From: Yanghanlia caeni
GTDB lineage: Bacteria > Pseudomonadota > Gammaproteobacteria > Burkholderiales > Burkholderiaceae_B
Length of the DNA: 64,000 nt
Direction: 5' to 3'
Assembly: GCA_030733815.1 (NCBI GenBank)
Contig: JAUZQE010000003.1
Location: 1-64,000 of the forward strand
The notes under the pieces are model-generated. The model saw only the letters and a list, made by a program, of their open reading frames with translations. It had not been told where the DNA came from and made no database searches. The position numbers and the translations under genes are program-made. Positions 61,516 to 64,000 of the stretch are shown piece by piece. Every line of letters begins with the position of its first letter. The first letter of the stretch is position 1.

Positions 61516-62418
61516 GTGTCACCCGAGCGTGACGGGATTCCGCCCAGCAAGGTCTGGCTGAACCCCGGGCCGTGGAAAACGCTCTACGAATTTCTGTGTG
61601 AGCGTTTTCCGCGTATTCCGCCCGATGTGCTGCGCAGGCGGCTCGAGTCGGGCGACATCGTCGACGCGCATGGTGTGGCTCAGTCGCCGGATTCGCCCTA
61701 CGTGCCCGAACGCTGGCTCTGGTACTACCGCGAGGTTGACGACGAGCCGCCCGTGCCGTTCGAGCTTCCGGTTCTGCATCGCGACAGCCGGCTGGTCGTG
61801 GTCGACAAGCCGCACTTCATGGCCAGCGTGCCGGGCGGACGCTATTTGCGGCATACGGCGCTGGTGCGGCTTCGCCGCGAGTTCGATCTGCCAAATCTCA
61901 CACCCGTGCACCGCCTCGACCGCGATACGGCCGGGGTGCTCATGTTCTGTGTCGATCCGGCGTTCCGCGGCCGGTACCAGGCGCTCTTCCAAAGCCGTGA
62001 GGTCGACAAGGAGTACGAGGCACTTGCCGTTCCCCCACCCGGACTGAGCTTTCCGCTGGTGCATTGCAGCCGTCTCGAGGAAGTGCCGGGCGAATTCATC
62101 ATGCGGGAGACCGCGGGCACGCCCAATAGCGAAACCCGCATCGAACTGCTGCGCGAGCCCGACTCACGCGGCGTTGCACACCTGCGCCTGCTTCCGCGCA
62201 CCGGGCGCAAGCACCAGCTGCGCGCTCACATGAGCGCATTGGGCATGCCCATACTCAATGACGAGTACTACCCGGTGATGCGCCTGCGAGCCGACCCGGC
62301 CGACTACCGTGACCCGCTGCAGCTGCTGGCGCGCTCGGTGGTGTTCCGTGATCCGGTCGATGGCCGGCTGCGCTGTTTCGAAAGCCGCCGCAGCCTGCTG
62401 CTGCATTCGCAGGCTTAG
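61516..62418 (+). CDS. RluA-family pseudouridine synthase
   Basis: The 300-residue enzyme has the catalytic motif HRLDRDTAGVLMF (Asp nucleophile) and LLPRTGRKHQLRAHMSALG, hallmarks of the RluA family. An N-terminal S4-like segment (RFPRIPPDVLRRRLESGDI) is present. It is of the type sometimes annotated as a 23S rRNA/tRNA pseudouridine synthase; the target base is unknown. GTG 61516 is chosen; TTG 61501 is an alternative and neither has a strong ribosome site. Confidence 0.9.
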   Translation: MSPERDGIPPSKVWLNPGPWKTLYEFLCERFPRIPPDVLRRRLESGDIVDAHGVAQSPDSPYVPERWLWYYREVDDEPPVPFELPVLHRDSRLVVVDKPHFMASVPGGRYLRHTALVRLRREFDLPNLTPVHRLDRDTAGVLMFCVDPAFRGRYQALFQSREVDKEYEALAVPPPGLSFPLVHCSRLEEVPGEFIMRETAGTPNSETRIELLREPDSRGVAHLRLLPRTGRKHQLRAHMSALGMPILNDEYYPVMRLRADPADYRDPLQLLARSVVFRDPVDGRLRCFESRRSLLLHSQA

Positions 62419-62467
62419 CATCCGGTATGGGTCTTGCTGGAAGTCCGTCTGTAACCGGAGGACTTTC

Positions 62468-63331
62468 ATGACAGCAGAAAGCGAACAGACCCTGCCCCCG
62501 CAGCATCAGGATCGACAGCCGGGCGTGCAATCCGAAATGCGTCCGCAACCGGCGAGCGGCGAGCATACTTATCTTGCGGCGGGCAAGCTCAAGGGCAGGG
62601 CGGCCATTATCACGGGGGGTGACAGCGGCATCGGGCGTGCAGTGGCTGTGGCCTTTGCCAAGGAAGGCGCCGATGTACTGGTGTGCTATCTCGACGAACA
62701 CGATGATGCACAGGAAACCCGCCGGCTTGTGGAAGCGGAAGGCCGACGCTGCGGGCTGCTGGCCGGAGACGTCGGCAGTGAGGCGCATTGTGACGCCATC
62801 GTGAGGCAGGCGCTCGACATGTTCGGAACAATCGACGTGCTGGTGAACAATGCGGCAGAACAGCACGTGGCGCGCCGTCTGGAAGACATCAGCGCGGAAC
62901 AGCTGGAGCGCACGTTTCGCAGCAATTTTTTCGGCATGTTCCTGCTGACGCGGGCCGCATTGCCTCACATGGGTGCTGCCGCCACCATCATTAACACGAC
63001 GTCCGTTACGGCGTACCGCGGCAGCCCGGGCCTGATCGATTACTCCGCGACGAAGGGCGCAATCGTCTCGTTCACCCGATCGCTCGCAAAGTCGCTTGCC
63101 GAGCGCGGCATTCGAGTCAACGGTGTGGCCCCGGGGCCGATCTGGACACCACTGATTCCGGCGAGTTTTTCTGCCGAGGAGGTGGCTAAGTTCGGTGCAG
63201 ACACCCCGCTCAAACGGCCGGGGCAACCCGAAGAAGTTGCCCCGTGCTACGTGTTTCTGGCCAGTTCCGACAGCAGTTACATGACCGGTCAGGTCCTGCA
63301 TCCGAACGGCGGCGAGGTGGTGAACGGCTGA
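62468..63331 (+). CDS. SDR-family oxidoreductase (general-stress type)
   Basis: The 287-residue short-chain dehydrogenase has the NAD(P) motif TGGDSGIG (49-56), NNAAE (127-131) and catalytic S179, Y192 and K196 (YSATK). About 40 N-terminal residues precede the fold, with the hydrophilic PPQHQDRQPG stretch, typical of the YghA/YhdF-like stress SDRs. GGAGG lies 6 bases before the ATG. The substrate is unknown. Confidence 0.92.
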   Translation: MTAESEQTLPPQHQDRQPGVQSEMRPQPASGEHTYLAAGKLKGRAAIITGGDSGIGRAVAVAFAKEGADVLVCYLDEHDDAQETRRLVEAEGRRCGLLAGDVGSEAHCDAIVRQALDMFGTIDVLVNNAAEQHVARRLEDISAEQLERTFRSNFFGMFLLTRAALPHMGAAATIINTTSVTAYRGSPGLIDYSATKGAIVSFTRSLAKSLAERGIRVNGVAPGPIWTPLIPASFSAEEVAKFGADTPLKRPGQPEEVAPCYVFLASSDSSYMTGQVLHPNGGEVVNG

Positions 63332-63351
63332 CCGGCGCACGCGGGCGCCGG
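63332..63351. terminator. hairpin between convergent SDR and rpoN genes
   Basis: CCGGCGC (63332-63338) and GCGCCGG (63345-63351) form a perfect 7-bp stem with a 6-base loop directly after the SDR stop. There is no T-tract, so termination is uncertain. Confidence 0.4.
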
Positions 63352-63371
63352 CCTGTCACAGTGTGGTCGTA

Positions 63372-64000
63372 TCAGGCCGCCTGCATGGGTCGACGCCGCT
63401 GCTCGGCAGGCGGGTACTTGATCTGCGCCCGATACTTCGAGACCGTACGGCGCGCGACCCGCACGCCTTCGCGCGCCAGGCGCTGTGCCAGCATCACGTC
63501 GGAAAGCGGTTCGTTTGCATCTTCCGCCTCGATCATTTCCTGTATAAGCGCGCGCACCGCGACGGCCGAGCAGGTTCCGCCCGACTGGGTGGCCAGTTCG
63601 CGCGAGAAAAAGTATTTGAATTCGAAGATCCCGCGGGGCGAGGCCAGATATTTGTTGCTCGTCGCCCGCGACACCGTCGATTCGTGCATGCCCAGTTCGT
63701 CGGCGATTTCGCTCAGCATCATGGGGCGCAGGGCCACGTCTCCGTAATCGAAGAACGTCTGCTGGCGTGCGACGATCGCCTGTGCCACGCGCACGATGGT
63801 GCTGCTGCGTTGCTCGAGGCTGCGCATGAGCCAGCGGGCTTCTTGCAGGGCCTGCGCCATGAGGCTGCGCTCCTCGTAGCGGGTTTGCTTGAACAACTGT
63901 GTGTAAAGCGTGTTCAGCTGGGTGCGAGGAATCGCGCCGTTATTGGCCACCGCCACCCATCGGTCGCCTACGCGGCGCACGAAGACGTCCGGCACGACGT
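63372..64000 (-). CDS. rpoN: RNA polymerase sigma-54 factor, C-terminal part
   Basis: The gene continues beyond the window; about 209 residues are visible. They contain the core-binding part, the HTH (LSEIADELGMHESTVSRATSNKY-like, seen in two overlapping pieces) and the RpoN box ARRTVSKYRAQI near the C-terminus, which contacts the -24 promoter element. The tail PPAEQRRRPMQAA is slightly longer than usual. The N-terminal activator-interacting region lies outside the window. Confidence 0.95.
   Translation of the reverse strand, partial: VVPDVFVRRVGDRWVAVANNGAIPRTQLNTLYTQLFKQTRYEERSLMAQALQEARWLMRSLEQRSSTIVRVAQAIVARQQTFFDYGDVALRPMMLSEIADELGMHESTVSRATSNKYLASPRGIFEFKYFFSRELATQSGGTCSAVAVRALIQEMIEAEDANEPLSDVMLAQRLAREGVRVARRTVSKYRAQIKYPPAEQRRRPMQAA

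Overview
The window is GC-rich, densely packed chromosomal DNA of a betaproteobacterium, most likely Burkholderiales and probably an Alcaligenaceae-type genome related to Bordetella, Achromobacter or Pusillimonas. The evidence is gene content and order: a petABC-sspA-sspB block, a second infA copy, a short-form hisG, Bug-type and TAXI-type solute receptors, and above all a minus-strand run mla-ABC transporter-bolA/ibaG-murA-his-tat facing degQ/degS. The taxonomic call is inference from gene content, not from a marker phylogeny.

Layout. 1-3.1 kb: a probable restriction-modification locus, with the tail of an unknown gene overlapping an NPPF-type DNA methyltransferase, and a convergent PLD-family nuclease. 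3.2-4.9 kb: a Cache-domain chemoreceptor. 5.0-9.2 kb: a minus-strand cluster for an unusual cbb3-like terminal oxidase (ccoN with a CcoS-like front end, ccoO, a monoheme cytochrome c, a SCO copper chaperone and a membrane protein). 9.4-13.7 kb: tRNA-Thr(TGT), sspB, sspA and petCBA (the bc1 complex), all on the minus strand. 13.8-16.3 kb: mscL (+), NIF3-like (-) and a DegS-like protease (+).

16.3-30.7 kb is one nearly gapless minus-strand block of 21 genes: mlaFEDAC for outer-membrane lipid asymmetry, an ABC-2 exporter, ibaG, murA, hisG-D-B-H-A-F-I-E, a HIT hydrolase and tatABC. Eight neighbouring pairs share a 4-base start/stop overlap, so strong translational coupling is likely. hisC and mlaB are not in the block.

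30.8-37 kb: gltD and gltB (glutamate synthase). 37.2-38 kb: a RAYT-like (REP-associated) transposase relative that has lost the HUH motif, next to a long inverted repeat. 38-43.1 kb: tenA, an EamA transporter, gabD, pgi and infA. 43.5-50.1 kb: rfbB, a YjfB-like small protein, a universal stress protein, an HdeD-like protein, a large GGDEF/EAL protein and a second SCO protein. 50.2-57.3 kb: slyX, an MFS exporter, an aldo-keto reductase divergent from a LysR regulator, an orphan Bug receptor, rmuC and a ZIP transporter. 57.6-64 kb: a TAXI-TRAP transporter (receptor plus fused permease), a pseudouridine synthase, an SDR oxidoreductase and the C-terminal part of rpoN, which runs off the window edge.

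Most of the window is ordinary housekeeping. The less ordinary parts are the R-M pair at the left edge, the fused and reduced cbb3-type oxidase, the HUH-less transposase relative with its palindromic element, and several small regulatory arrangements (a 7-codon leader overlapping the GGDEF/EAL start, and a terminator-like hairpin in the infA leader).
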